A stretch of 64,000 bases of DNA from Rhyacophila brunnea (GCA_022495005.1 JAGYXB010000070.1:124001-188000); one strand, 5' to 3'. Shown: positions 49,890 through 62,520, counted from the stretch's first letter. Notes: generated by a model from the letters alone, not told the origin. Made by a program: numbers and translations.

Positions 49890-51289
49890 TTAAGGGGGGA
49901 CATGCTCGTCGAAGGTCAAAATTGAGTTTTTATTGTATTTTCAAACCATGATCCTGGACACTCCTTAAACGTTGTAGATAATCTATTTATATAATTTTGA
50001 AGCCTTATTATCCTTTATAGTTATTTTAAACATTTGATGACTGCATAAAGTATTTTTGTTACATAAAATAGTATTCTTTTAAACCTCTCGCTCTAATGTT
50101 TTAGAATATAGTCATATTTCGGTACATAACTGTGCAGTGGTGTTAAGATTTTTTACATTTATTAATTTTTAAACGCATTTATAAAACCATCATTATAATT
50201 TATATCGATATTATTATAGTGAAATATTTACGATAAAAAATTATATTGATAATCTCTGTGATCCCAAATTTGACAAGAATTAGGCATTTTATTATTCAAA
50301 AAATCGGCAAGATTAACACATTTGAAGATGATTCTAAAGATACTTATTATAAGCTATGTCTTTGACCATTCAAGTGTGATAAACATCTTATGAATAATGA
50401 TTGCTTTATAATAATTATTGACCTAAGAATAAGGTAGTGTTTTTTTGAAATACGCCATTTCTTTTGTCATTCCCAGTGGTTAAGCTACAACATACGGCCG
50501 TAGCCATAAATTGACAAACTATAATTAAAGTAGGGAGTAAAATTATGTTAACGCGCGTGTTTGAACATGTACCTAACCGAATTTTTTTTTATTTTTTTTT
50601 AAACGGTACATGTTCAAACACGCGCGTTAATATCATTTTACTCCCTACTTCAATTATAGTTTGTCAATTTATGGCTACGGCCGTATGTTGTAGCTTAACC
50701 ACTGGGGAATGACAAAAGAAATGGCGTATTTCAAAAAAACACTACCTTATTCTTAGGTCAATAATTATTATAAAGCAATCATTATTCGTAGGATGTTTAT
50801 CACACTTGAATGGTCAAAGACATAGCTTATAATGAGTATCTTTAGAATTATCTTCAAATGTGTTAATCTTGCCGATTTTTTGAATAATAAAATGCCTAAT
50901 TCTTGTCAAATTTGGGATCACAGAGATTATCAATATAATTTTTTATCGTGAATATTTTACAAAAATGATCTCGTAATAAATTATGCTAATGGTTTTATAA
51001 ATGCGTTTAAAAATTAATAAATGTAAAAAATCTTAACACCACTGCACAGTTATGTACCGAAATATGACTATATTCTAAAACATTAGAACGAGAGGTTTAA
51101 AAGAATACTATTTTATGTAACAAAAATACTTTATGCAGTCATCAAATGTTTAAAATAACTATAAAGGATAATAAGGCTTCAAAATTATATAAATAGATTA
51201 TCTACAACGTTTAAGGAGTGTCCAGGATCATGGTTTGAAAATACAATAAAAACTCAATTTTAACCTACGACGAGCACGTGGGCCGTTAA
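49890..51289. mobile_element. TTAA-flanked fold-back element, copy 4 (complete)
   Basis: A 1,400-bp palindrome. The left arm (49894 to about 50583) and right arm (about 50605-51285) are complementary almost throughout and separated only by a T-rich centre. Both outer edges are TTAA (49890-49893, 51286-51289). Termini are TTAAGGGGGGACATGCTC on the left and, inverted, TTAACGGCCCACGTGCTC on the right. The arms share substitutions that the other three copies lack, but differ from each other in one block around 50950-50990. There is no conserved reading frame. A transcript across it would form a hairpin of nearly 0.7 kb. Confidence 0.9.
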
Positions 51290-53111
51290 GAAAAGGCTAA
51301 AATTTAATGTATGGTTAGTTTATTTGTTTCTGGCATATTTTTGTCGGCTTGCAAAGTATCTATGTCGATTTTATACACTATTAAAAAAATGTTTTTGTGT
51401 AATCCCAGAATTAAAAAAAAACAATTTCGTAATTCCGACATATTTATAAAATTCTCGCCTGGATTACAATCCTTAATTACTATTGACTCTATTATACTTA
51501 CCCCTCAAAATTGTATAATGCATGACTTAGTACCTAAATATACGTAACATATACGCGGATCTAGCTTCAACATACTAAATGCAGTTTCGTGTTTATACAA
51601 TGTACGTATATCTCATTTAAAACGTGTGTAAATTGACTAAATTAAAATTAATTAGCACTCGGTCATTTTTGTATAAATACATGATTAAACAAACGAGAGA
51701 GTTTTGTGTGCATCATATTAATTGATAGATTAAACGAAAATGAAATCAAACACTTATATAACCTGTGGATTAAGTCATATTCGTTAATATGTCATCTATT
51801 ATTCATCTATAATCAGAATTTTTGCGACGAAAATATACGTAAGGCCATTTGCAATAGTAATTTAATAGAAAGATTCGAAGCGGCCTTTTGGCAAAATCTA
51901 TGTGGAAAGAGTTTTTATAAAAATGTTTAATGATTTAATAGATAATTCTGTTTACAAATCAATTTAAATTATGAATTTGCAATACAAAATATTTGTACGA
52001 TGTAATCAAATTGACTAGAGCTTCATCTATAAAATCTTTCTCTATAATACATTACAATAATTTTATTATTGAATTATAGCTCACTGTATATGGGTGGACG
52101 TATAAAGTGCACTATAATTGCATTCGCAGTAAGGCCTAGTAACAAAGCCAGGAGAAGCGCGTCGTGCTCTAGCAAAACGGAGGAAGTGCAAAATAATTAG
52201 TTTCACATTTTATCTGTTTCTTCCTTAGCAGACTTTGCGTTCATGCAGTTTTCCGCCATTACCTCGCCAATCCGGCCGTTGCATGAGCGAACCATTAAAA
52301 TACGCAAAGTATGAAATTTATTGTATTTTGCATACGCGATTGTATAATGTACAGATTACACAAAGTCCGCTTATTTTGTCGCCGAAAATGTTAACGAATT
52401 CTAAATGAATGTTTATTCATTAAATATTATTATGCTCCGCGTCTTTGAATAAACAACCTTTGGATAAACATATTCGTTTATTAATTTATCAATTACAAGT
52501 TTTTTTTTTATTTCAAAATAAATTAGTTTTTAAATTATGATGCAATCTTTATTTCTATTGTATTAACATTTTTTTATGTATTTATTGTAATCCATCAAAT
52601 AAGCAACATGTAAGACCCTACTTACATCAATTACAATATGTGAAATTTTATTATTCTCAACTACTATATTTAATAACATGTAGGTACCTACGTACAATAA
52701 ATACTTCTTAAATTTACATCGATTGCGATTGTCGAATTTAATTTGTATGACATCGGCATGACGTTAAATTAACCAATGAATATCTATAATGTCCGTGAAT
52801 AAAAGATTTCCGTATAATGTTTTAAACCATAATTTAAAAGTTTAATAATCGTTTTGTCAATAAAGTACGAAGAATGAAATTATGCATTCAGTGAAATAAT
52901 AAATCTATTAATATGTATCAGAAAACTTTCTATGAAACGTTTATTCATAGATCATCAATTTCATAGAACGCAATGCACATTCCGTCAGGTAAGCATCTCC
53001 GCTAAAAGACGTAGATGAGATAATCGAGATAAATAATAACAATCACATTAGTCCGTTTTCATCACTGACACAATGTCGCATTGCCATTTTTAAACTGGAT
53101 CGAAGAATTTT
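51290..53111. other. Non-coding stretch
   Basis: No gene recognised. About 52120-52370 is less AT-rich, with CpG words (GAAGCGCGTCGTGC, CAATCCGGCCGTTGC). It may be regulatory or an old transposon. Confidence 0.4.
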
Positions 53112-53288
53112 ATGCCGCATTTAATTTCACATGAATACTATCTTTGGTCCCTGCCAGAGCGTGATGATTGGTTCCTCGAGATAAAATTCCATCGCGAAAA
53201 AATGCTACACATCTCAGAGAGAATAAAAAACGACGTACATCCCTACAAGTCGTATAACAAATCGGACGAGCAATTGTTTTTTTATTAA
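53112..53288 (+). CDS. Candidate small ORF or exon, unknown product
   Basis: ATG at 53112 opens 58 codons to a TAA. The product is charged and aromatic (HEYYLWSLPERDDWFLEIKF, HREKMLHISERIKNDVHPYK) with varied codons, unlike the Phe/Ile-rich products of chance frames in this window. There is no signal peptide or membrane segment. No domain is recognised and no clear splice sites frame it. Alternatives are a fragment of a transposon protein, or chance: the overlapping minus frame is also open. Confidence 0.25.
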   Translation: MPHLISHEYYLWSLPERDDWFLEIKFHREKMLHISERIKNDVHPYKSYNKSDEQLFFY

Positions 53289-53499
53289 GTATTTGAATCA
53301 CACGGTGAGGTTTCAATAACTGGCGTTTATGACATTATACTAATTATAGTATCACAAATTAAAATAGTATGACAATATTATATTTTAGCCGACAGAAAAA
53401 ATATCATGCGAAATTAATTTATCGCTAATGAAATTCTTAAAAATAATATTGTATAGATGACAGATTTTTTACGAGAAAAGGAGCTCAACTGATTAAGTT

Positions 53500-53580
53500 T
53501 ATACAAGCATGACGTATATTTTCCAAATCCGGGAGTCGAATCCCATGACTCCATAAGCAAACACACTACTCGTTCATCGT
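53500..53580 (-). mobile_element. tRNA-like SINE head
   Basis: On minus, GGGATTCGACTCCCGG (53528-53543) is a box B with closing stem, preceded by ACGAGTAGTGTGTTTGCTTA. No acceptor stem. The body after it is not clearly shared with family A or B. Confidence 0.48.
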
Positions 53581-54374
53581 AGGTGCAATGTGTAATACTA
53601 TTTACTTTTTTATTAATATTGACATATTCTTTATCATCAGTTATAAATACAATTTTGAATGCCAAACTGCAATGTAATTCTCTTACTAGGGGATCGATAT
53701 CATACATATTTGTCAATATATACCTACGCAATTCTCCGCATTGGCTGATTATTTGTTTACATTTCTTATCATATTACTAGTAGTTTGAACCATTATTGAT
53801 TCTGAAAAATGACGCATTGGTTCTAACAACGGCAACTTCATTCATTTATAATTTTAAAAAAAATATTTACATTTACTATCATTTTTGACGACGATATGTG
53901 ACCACGTGTTATTATTAGGTACATTTATATTTCATAAATTCAATGTGAGATATTTAAAAAATAGTCATTTTATACATATCTAATTATCGTCTTTTAGGTT
54001 TGCACCTGTTTTCTATCCCCTACGTTCCTCGACGTTGGATCTGCAAATTATGAAAATTCGCTTACCTATATTATTTTCAAAGCATAATTTACTACGATAT
54101 CTAAAATATACTGATGTTAAAGAATAATATTATTGTTGTAATAGCTCGAAGTCAATATTTACCCGTTTGGCGTAAGACGTATAACTCTTCCAAACTCCCG
54201 AATCGTAATAAAGTTATTTTACTTTTGTTAATTATTTTTTCTTTCTTTTTAACACTATAATAGATCATGAGACCCAACGACAGTAGTATAGTGAAAGATC
54301 AGTGTAGTAATAGCAGTGAAACAATAAAAGAAACACCCTACTTTACTAAAATCATTAATGTAATATTCTAATCT

Positions 54375-54440
54375 CTCTAGGAATCGATCCCCTGGGCTCC
54401 CAGTACCTTACGCAATGAACTACGAGGACCGTCTTATAGT
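54375..54440 (-). mobile_element. tRNA-like SINE head
   Basis: On minus, TCGTAGTTCATTGCGTAAGG (box A-like) and GGGGATCGATTCC (box B) are spaced as in a tRNA D- and T-arm, with CTGGGAGCCCAG between them. The 3' acceptor strand is missing, so this is read as a SINE head or tRNA relic. Confidence 0.5.
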
Positions 54441-57400
54441 TAAGAATCGTTTATTAAATCACTTTTTCTTTGAACAATAAGAAATACATCGGTTATGGAC
54501 AAAACTATTTATTTATCTCTTCATTTCGATCTGAAGCTCTGATACCTAATTGAATAAGCAGAAATGAACATTTACTATTCAATTATTGTCTTGAATACGT
54601 TCCCTGTATTGTTTATACCTCCATAACTGGTGCATTTTCTTTTATGCACTCAACAGTGCGTTCTGATTTCCACGAACCATTATGAAGACAAATTGATCGT
54701 GCATAGTGAGCACATTACAATTATAATTATATGTACGCATCAGTATAGACGGCTTGTAATGTAGGACACATTTAATAATGATCGGTTTGACAGATAACTT
54801 TATACTTAATACTTTGTATTAAAAATTTATATTAGTCTTTAATAAAAACTTACAGTAAGTTAAACAAGTCGCTGTATAAAATAATTCTTAACTTTCATCT
54901 GCAAAATTTATTAATATGATGTAATTTATCACTATTCGAATCTGAAAGTAATTATTGCCTGAAATGTTTTTCAACCAATATGCATATTATCAAAATAAAA
55001 CTAATCCGATGTTATCATTTCTTTTTCTATTTTATGATAAACCATTTTATTAGTTTAAAATTGAAACAAATTGATTTGTTGACAATTTAAATTATTATAT
55101 AATTTTCTTGTGCAGGTATTTAAAATCTATTTCATAATATCAAATTCCTAATCAATTTGTAAATTGATGAATTGATGTTGATTAAAAACTTTGAATTTTA
55201 ATCGGCTTGCATAATAACTTAAAAAAAGATTTAGAATGCTTTACATTTAGATTTTCAATATTAGTTACGTGTTAAATCAAAGTTTATTTTGGGAGTTGTT
55301 TTTTTTATTCTTGATTAATATAAAATTCCTTGAAAATGAAATATGTATAAGCAATATGCCTCGTTCGATACTTGATATTGATATATTACATATATTGGTA
55401 AACGCGTTTTATATCCCGTGGTCGGTTTATTTATGAAAAGAAATAACGGTATTGTTGGCTACACCTGAAGTAGACCAAAATTACATTTCATACTTTTTGT
55501 ACTTACCGTTTGCAACGAAAGAATTATGTCTCACGCGGCGTCGGAAGATTTCATATAATAATAATGAATTTATTTCCACTTTCTTCGTGAATCACGTTTC
55601 CCGCCTACCTGACGCTATTTTTCTGGCCCCAAGATAACCTTTAACACTCGACTCAGAATAGACCCAAGTGCTACTTCCCTAATTTCAAGCGTATTATTAA
55701 GTAATATTATTGTTTAATTAAAACAGGTGTCGAAACGAACTTGCCATTTAAATTTAGAAGTGAAAGCTTTTAAGCAGTTGTTTAAACAAACTACCATAAA
55801 TCTAGATCTAAATCTCTACTAGCTTTTTATTGTATGAAAATTCTGTCTTCGGTGATTAATCCATAATTTTCTGACTGCACATATTGTAAATAGAAAAGGT
55901 AATTTAAAATTTACGAGCTCCCAATATAAATGGCGAAATGTAGTAATATGCACACTCGTAAAGAAACGTTATTTTTTAGTGAGATATTTTTTTAGATATT
56001 TTTAGCAGGTGTATTTTATGATAATATGTTGTTGTATACGGCTTCGAACTTCATCGTCAATATCATTATATTAAAATTTCTCTCATTGTTTTATTGATAA
56101 TGCCCAGTATTCCGATCCATACGTCAATATGAACCCCATGAAGATTTTTTAAAGTCGCTTTGATCTACATTACATAGATAAGTCGTTTGTTTGCTAGTTT
56201 TATTAACTTTTTGATTTCGTTTTGTGTACCTAACGATGTGTGAAATTATATGTATGTTGTTATAATATTAAAATTTTTTATACAAGACAAAAGTTTCGCT
56301 GCCGTTTGGTGTTAAACTATTTATTTTATGGATAAATAATAGAATTATTACATATAGTAAACTAAACGTCAAAAACCGCTCCGCAATAAAGACACAGAAT
56401 TATTTAGTACCAATAAAATATTTTAGTCATAAAATATCCTATATAAAATGAGAATTATCTCAACTTGTTTAAATTCTTGATTGTCATTTAGTTTCTAATT
56501 CCGATTTCATTTGGAAAACTATAAAAGCGAACCAGTGCTATTATGTTTTCAGTGTGCAATTTTCAATGCGGATGAAAATGATAAAAATACAATTCGCAGA
56601 ACATTTTAATTCATAATAACAATGTGAAGATGTATCTCGTTAAATTTCACGCGGTGAAAACATATCGCCCACGGGAAAATATCATGTCTTGTGTGGTACA
56701 ATCGATCTTTTTTTATTATAATGCAGAGGAGTATAATTGAAACCTGATATAATTTGTGTAAACCTTTCATTTTTAGCAAGTTACAAGTAATTTACAGCCG
56801 TGATATTTAGCTGTCAAATTTGACGTGTGATTTCAAAGTTGTAATATTAATAAATCAAACGTTTCCACTATAGCCTACATACATGATAGATTATAAATCT
56901 CGATACTAAACCATTGTATACCGCCATCTATAAATAATTTAAAAATATTATCGATACATAACAAATTATAAAACAATGTATAGGTACAACGGTTGTTTAG
57001 TCATCTGTAAAGCCAAAATTTATTATAGGAAGAGAAATCAGATCAAGGTTGAATTTAAAATATTTGCAACGTGCATTAGTTTGATTTGTGTGGATAGCAA
57101 ATGATAAGTAATTTTATTACCTATTATATTCCTTTCAGACGTATAAAAGTGATTTATGAATGATGATAAATATAATAAATGAATATTGGTTTTCAAATGC
57201 CAACAGTTTAGATCTAACAATTCGCTTATTCTTAACTCAATAAGTAAATCAAATATTTTTTAATATAAATAAATTTAATATTCTTTTTATTACTATAGAA
57301 ATAATTATAATGAAAAAAAAAACATTATGATAAAATTTCCTTATAATATTGCAATAAGAAAACAGTGACAAACTTCTTTCCGCTACAAAACTGGTTAAAA

Positions 57401-57508
57401 AAGATTACAAATAATGTAATGGATTTTGTGGTGTTATATTGTGAATAAGTGGACAAGTGATTTTTTATAAAAAAGTGAAACTAAGAGTATGTAGATTCTT
57501 CTAAGCAG
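54441..57508. other. AT-rich non-coding stretch
   Basis: No supported feature. A frame at 55452-55637 is open for about 60 codons and slightly GC-richer toward its end, but nothing in it is recognisable. Confidence 0.45.
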
Positions 57509-57605
57509 CCAGCTGGTGCAAGATGAAATACTTCTCATCAGGAGGAGGTGGAAAGGAGACCTACACTCTACTGACAGCCAAAAAACGTTACATGAAGAAA
57601 TTGTT
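57509..57605 (+). CDS. Candidate internal exon, unknown gene
   Basis: A 97-bp segment between a plausible acceptor (TTCTTCTAAGCAG, ending at 57508) and a consensus donor GTAAGT at 57606. One frame through it reads SWCKMKYFSSGGGGKETYTL then LTAKKRYMKKL. A second frame (QDEILLIRRRWKGDLHS) is also open, so the frame is uncertain. Base composition is clearly more balanced than the flanks. No family recognised, and no neighbouring exon was found. Confidence 0.22.
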
Positions 57606-59646
57606 GTAAGTTGTTGATTATAATTTATTGTTGAACACTTTGAATTGTATATTGTTATGTTATCATCTGCCATCATTCAATGCTTGGTATTTTGCATTTT
57701 TGTTTTCGTATAAGTCCATATATGGATTATACTGGATATTCGAAATCTAGAGGCGATTTACGCGATACGTCCATGTAAGTACCTACTTGTTAAAATTACC
57801 ACATTTGGTTCCAAAGTCAGAAACTCAGACATTGATTATGTCCTTCCAAAATATTAAGACTGTATTATAAAATATACCTACCAGTACCAGTAGGAGGCCA
57901 CTACATGCTGACATTTTTGGTATGTCTTTTGTACTGTGATGAGTATAATTCAAAATTCGAATAGTGAACGATTTTCGTTATTTATCTATAGCAGTTATAA
58001 AACCATGATTTGCATTATGGTTACAATTGCATAATAACTAACATGCTTGTTTTGAGTATTCCTTCAGCTAATTATATATTCATTAATAAATGGTGCATGC
58101 ATCTTGAAAAAAATAGAATCTTAAATAAAGACCGAATATGTAAGCGATACATAAACTTATAGAAATTAAAACATAACGATAACAATACAATATTATTGTC
58201 AGGTAAAATGCTATTATATATATACGTACATATAAACATAGTACAATACAATCAGCATATTAAAAAAACTAAGTTGAGCAGGTACACAATAAAAATAAAA
58301 TGTATTTACCAGTACCTGAATAGAGGTATTGAACATGTCAATAGAAGAACTTTAAAGATAATAAATCCTTGGTGTCTATTGAAGAATGAATAGAAAAGTT
58401 TTCTTCAAAACAATGAACAAAGAGCCGCAATTTTCTGTCTGCTGGATCATGCTCAATAGTTCTGGGAGTCGAATATTGAATTTACAGTTTATTTTTCGCC
58501 TTGATTTTGTATTGTGTAGATTAGTTATCTCTAACAAATTACTGTAGGTTTCAACTAGAATACGAATATTGAAGTTAATAAAACGTAAAAAAAAATTTGC
58601 TGACATCTTTTAATGGTTTGGGTGTGAACTTTATAACAAATTATGTGGATTGAAGTGTATTCTAGAAGTGGGCACACGAGACAAATATAAAATTAATATG
58701 AAATAAATTATTACATAGACAAATACACATTAACTGAAGATTTCCGTAAACAAATTATTAAATTGCCTATAAAATGTCATGTTTTCACTTTTAAAATTCA
58801 ATAACGATCTCAGAGGACTTTTTTATAACTATGTAATATGTAAATATTTTCATTGATACTTCAAAGACTTATATCTAAATTAATCCAACCCACACAGTTT
58901 TATATGCAGCAGTTTTGTATCAGATGATTTATAGACGTAATCTAAATACCCAAACGACATTTTTCATTGACCGTTAATTAGGTTTTAATTTTAATGTGAT
59001 TATCTGATTAACATATTTCTGTTTTATATCCGTCACGCTGACATTTGAGTGCAGGAAATGGAGCCTTTTATTTAGGATAATAAATAACAGTGTAACACTG
59101 ATCGATTTTTTTTATACGCGTAATTCAAAACAAATCCTGGTAGTCAGTTTAAAATGTTCTCGTATAGGCGACATTGAACGTAATAAACCTTTGCACGCTT
59201 TTAGTGTACCTATTGTATTATTATTAATCGGTTTTTCAATTAAGATCACGACTCAATGGGAGTCGACAAGTGTTGGATGAAATTATCACGGTAATTATTA
59301 TCTATACAAAGTTATATTGATGTTTTGCCCATATTGGTCGACATAATCAATCGATTATTATTTATGCGTTGTGAGTTGTCCAGTGGAGCTGCCTACACAT
59401 TGCAAAATGATAGATATAGGACGGAGATTTAGTTGTTAATAAATATATAAGAAAATTATCATGCATCGTAGCACTTTATCCAATATAATCACGCTGGTGT
59501 CTGCAACTCTATACCAGTGGCAAAAACTCGTTACTAAACGATTTTAATTTAGTTAACATTTATTAACTATGTAAAATATCCAAATTGTGCAACAAATAAT
59601 GCAATTTGATTTATTTTTCCATATTTAAATTGGGTACAGTGCGAGT
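57606..59646. other. AT-rich non-coding stretch
   Basis: No supported feature. Confidence 0.5.
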
Positions 59647-59654
59647 AAACTAAT

Positions 59655-60044
59655 CATGGCCCCCACAAGGGGGGGCTGACAGGGCTCTAGCCTGGAGGCC
59701 CGGACTCAGGAAGGGCCCGGCGTGACAAGTCGACCAGATAAGTGAGATAAACATAGATCACAAATTTGTTTTAATAGTAAAAAAAGTCACCTGCGGCGCT
59801 ATTTTACTACATTGATATTAGTAATTAAAAATATTTGGTTGTACGATGCAATTTTTAACTGCATTTTAATTGAGGTACATATTAAAAATACAGAAAATCG
59901 CTAAAAATACACCTCAATTTTACCACGTACACCATTTGGAAAACGTTACTGCAGCGCGTCACACTGCCTTTACCCTTAGTGATAGGTAGGGGGGGCCGCC
60001 AAACATCTTAGCCTGGGGGCCCGCTTCAGGATGTGGGGGCCATG
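59655..60044. mobile_element. 390-bp hAT-type MITE with 8-bp target duplication
   Basis: Exact 13-bp inverted ends (CATGGCCCCCACA on the left, TGTGGGGGCCATG on the right) flanked by an exact 8-bp direct repeat AAACTAAT at 59647-59654 and 60045-60052. Eight-base duplications with short TIRs are typical of hAT elements. Inside each end is a GC-rich block in direct orientation (TAGCCTGGAGGCCCGG-like and TAGCCTGGGGGCCCGC). The centre is AT-rich and non-coding. Confidence 0.88.
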
Positions 60045-60599
60045 AAACTAATAATATGTATATGAAAAGATAATAATATGACATACCTAATAAGTTCTTT
60101 CTATGTAATTTCTATTTGACTGTAATTGTCACATCGCAGTGTAGGAAAAACATTAAAGCCACCAAGTAATACAATAAAGCAAAATACAATATTCACAATT
60201 TCGTAGCGTTTTGCAAACGTCACGACTCGAGTCTACAGTGTGTAGAGCCGCGGGAGAGCGAGAAAGAGAGCATCATGCAAAACGTGACCCTATATTTTTT
60301 TTTTGTGTTACCGAAAATTATTCAAAAGTATCTAAGTACTTTTACAACTTAAAAAAATTCATTGATTTCATATGTCATAGTATCGTGTACCTATTCATTA
60401 ATAGCAATTTCATAATATTACTGTCGAAGTGTGTAGTATTCTTTTCGGTTTACCTCAAAGAATAACACTAAAATTTGAAAAGCTTTCTAATACAACTAAA
60501 ACAACATAAAATATGTAATCCATGCCAATGGCGACACATACAAAATAGCATTAGCAAAGAAATACCTTCTCATTAATAAGAACTCTTGCGGTGGTGGAG

Positions 60600-60692
60600 T
60601 GTCATACTACTTACCTTTCTAGTATATCCTCAAGAATTCTGTTGCCGTGGCAAACCCTCCCTCACCCTGTAGTGGTGCTACACAAGGTATAT
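60600..60692 (+). mobile_element. Short LINE fragment
   Basis: CCTCAAGAATTCTGTTGCCG, TGGCAAACCCTCCCTCACCC and TGTAGTGGTGCTACA follow the 8085-8142 part of the LINE at 8017-8280 (the GFRRRGRPSLTLQRCY coding region). Truncated on both sides with no tail, so an old decayed piece. Confidence 0.7.
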
Positions 60693-60895
60693 ACTATATA
60701 CCTAATTGTTGCAAGTTCCTGTCGTTAATTTCTCTCTATGTAAAAAACCTTCAATATTTTAAATATATAATATCAGGAAGGAATAGTATAATAAAATAAT
60801 GATGAGTTTTTTATTGATTTCTAATACCCAAAATGAGTAGGATTAGAAAAACTTCACATGCACCATGAATCCAAATGCACGCGATGATTATACAT

Positions 60896-61532
60896 AGGGA
60901 TTGCAATACCGGTGCTTCAAAATCGGTATTCTAGTAATTATCAATACCGAAATACCGGTTTCAAAAATTCAAAACACCGGAATTTTCGGTATTAAGAAAG
61001 CACATTCATTAACGTGTTTGAAAATGAATTGATGTTATTTCTTCATTACTTTGTACTATTTTGCATATATAATAATAATAATAAAACAAAATCCATCAAA
61101 TATGTTTATAAAATCGTTTGAATGAATTAACATTAATATTATTTCGAAATAGAAAAAATCCGTGACAAAATGTTCAATCATATTGTACAAGCGTTGAATA
61201 TAAGAACCTTTTTCTGCAGCCAGACTTATTTTCACTTGATAAACTAACCCTTTTGAGGACTTTAGTTAAAATTATCGATGTTTTCAAATTATTCGTAAAA
61301 ATCGTCAGTTCTACAATATTATGATCAATACAGTATATTTTTTAATGTCAACATAATAAATGTAGGTAAGCAGGTTTTTGCTACAAAATAATGTTTTAAA
61401 GAGATTTTAATAGCTATATGCACTAATAAATATTTCTACCTTTTGATATATTTCTACGAATACCGGTATTAATACCGGTATTCAATAATAAATACCGAAA
61501 AACCTGTATTGATATTTTCATTCGGTATTATA
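60896..61532. mobile_element. hAT-like MITE rich in ACCGGTA words
   Basis: The left end AGGGATTGCAATACCGG and a right end in ATTCGGTATTATA are flanked by the direct repeat ATTATACAT (60887-60895 and 61533-61541; 8 or 9 bp). Many direct and inverted copies of ATACCGGTA/ATACCGAA fill both subterminal zones (60905-61000, 61455-61530). The outermost bases of the right end seem mutated, because they lack the complement of AGGGATTG. The interior is AT-rich without coding potential. Confidence 0.72.
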
Positions 61533-61788
61533 ATTATACATACCTACAGGGATTGACCGAAAAGCTACTAATTATATCTCGAAAAACGTCTTTTACGATC
61601 CCTCCTCATTCTGCTTGTCTATATTATCCAACTGTACTAAACGTATAGGGGAAAATATATTTTCTTACATGCTATGTAATGCTTTAATATGTTATGTACG
61701 TACCTGTATTGTCAGTCTTCTGCATTTGAGTAATTAAATCCTTTTTGCATTAGATACAGTTTTTCAATCACCGTGTATAATTCTCAAC

Positions 61789-61798
61789 CCCCCCCCCA
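61789..61798. repeat. Poly-C run
   Basis: A run of about ten C followed by ACCC, rare in this AT-rich window. Possibly a length-variable site. Confidence 0.6.
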
Positions 61799-62254
61799 CC
61801 CTACTGAGAACCTGCCTCTCTGTTGATTTATTTAATTGACATCATTATATTTTCACACTCTATGAAACACTGCTCTAATTAATTATGCAAACAAGTTCAG
61901 ATTGTTTTTGTAATCTCACTACTAAAAAGGAAATTCTATTTATTTGATGGGGTAATTACATGAATAGACAATTATTTATGATCACAAATATAATTACTAG
62001 TGTATATTAAGTTGTCTGCAAAAAGTTGCTATTACGAGAAATTATGCGTGTAGGCTAATTCATTCACTGGTTTGCTAATGACTACAAACATGTTGTAAAT
62101 TTATTTTGAAAACAAAATCATATCAACATAACTATTAATGTTTATATTACATAACATAACTATTACTAAATTCAAATCAAAGGATGAGAACGTGTTGTAT
62201 TTTTTGGATTCATATTAGGGTAATTATAATATATTTTCCACAATGTAGTAGTGG

Positions 62255-62520
62255 CAGTCTCAAGGCCAGACAAGGTTCGAAGATCACGTGAGTATGGATT
62301 AAAATCTCCCATTTCCCTAAATTATATATTTTTTCAATTTGTGTTTGATCCATACCAAAGATCGAATACGTTTACCTAATTGCTATTAACAATTGCATGT
62401 AAAAATCGTCTGGAGACTAGGGTTGCAAACCGCCCCAGTTTGTATGATTATCCGTAAAAACAATACCTCCTGGCCTGTCTCCTGGATACCTGTTGCGTTA
62501 CATCTAGGATGCTAAATAAG
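62255..62520 (+). mobile_element. tRNA-derived SINE (family A), longest copy
   Basis: Head with GGCAGTCTCAAGGCCAGACA and box B-like AAGGTTCGAAGATC. The shared body follows (TTTTTCAATTTGTGTTTGAT, CCATACCAAAGATCG), then GGAGACTAGGGTTGCAAACC and CGTAAAAACAATACCTCC, with an AGATGATAATGACATGAT-type end. The last part also aligns loosely with 40520-40550 (CGTAAAGACAAAATCTG, ACAACCTCC). Probably closest to full length of the three family A copies here. Confidence 0.65.
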
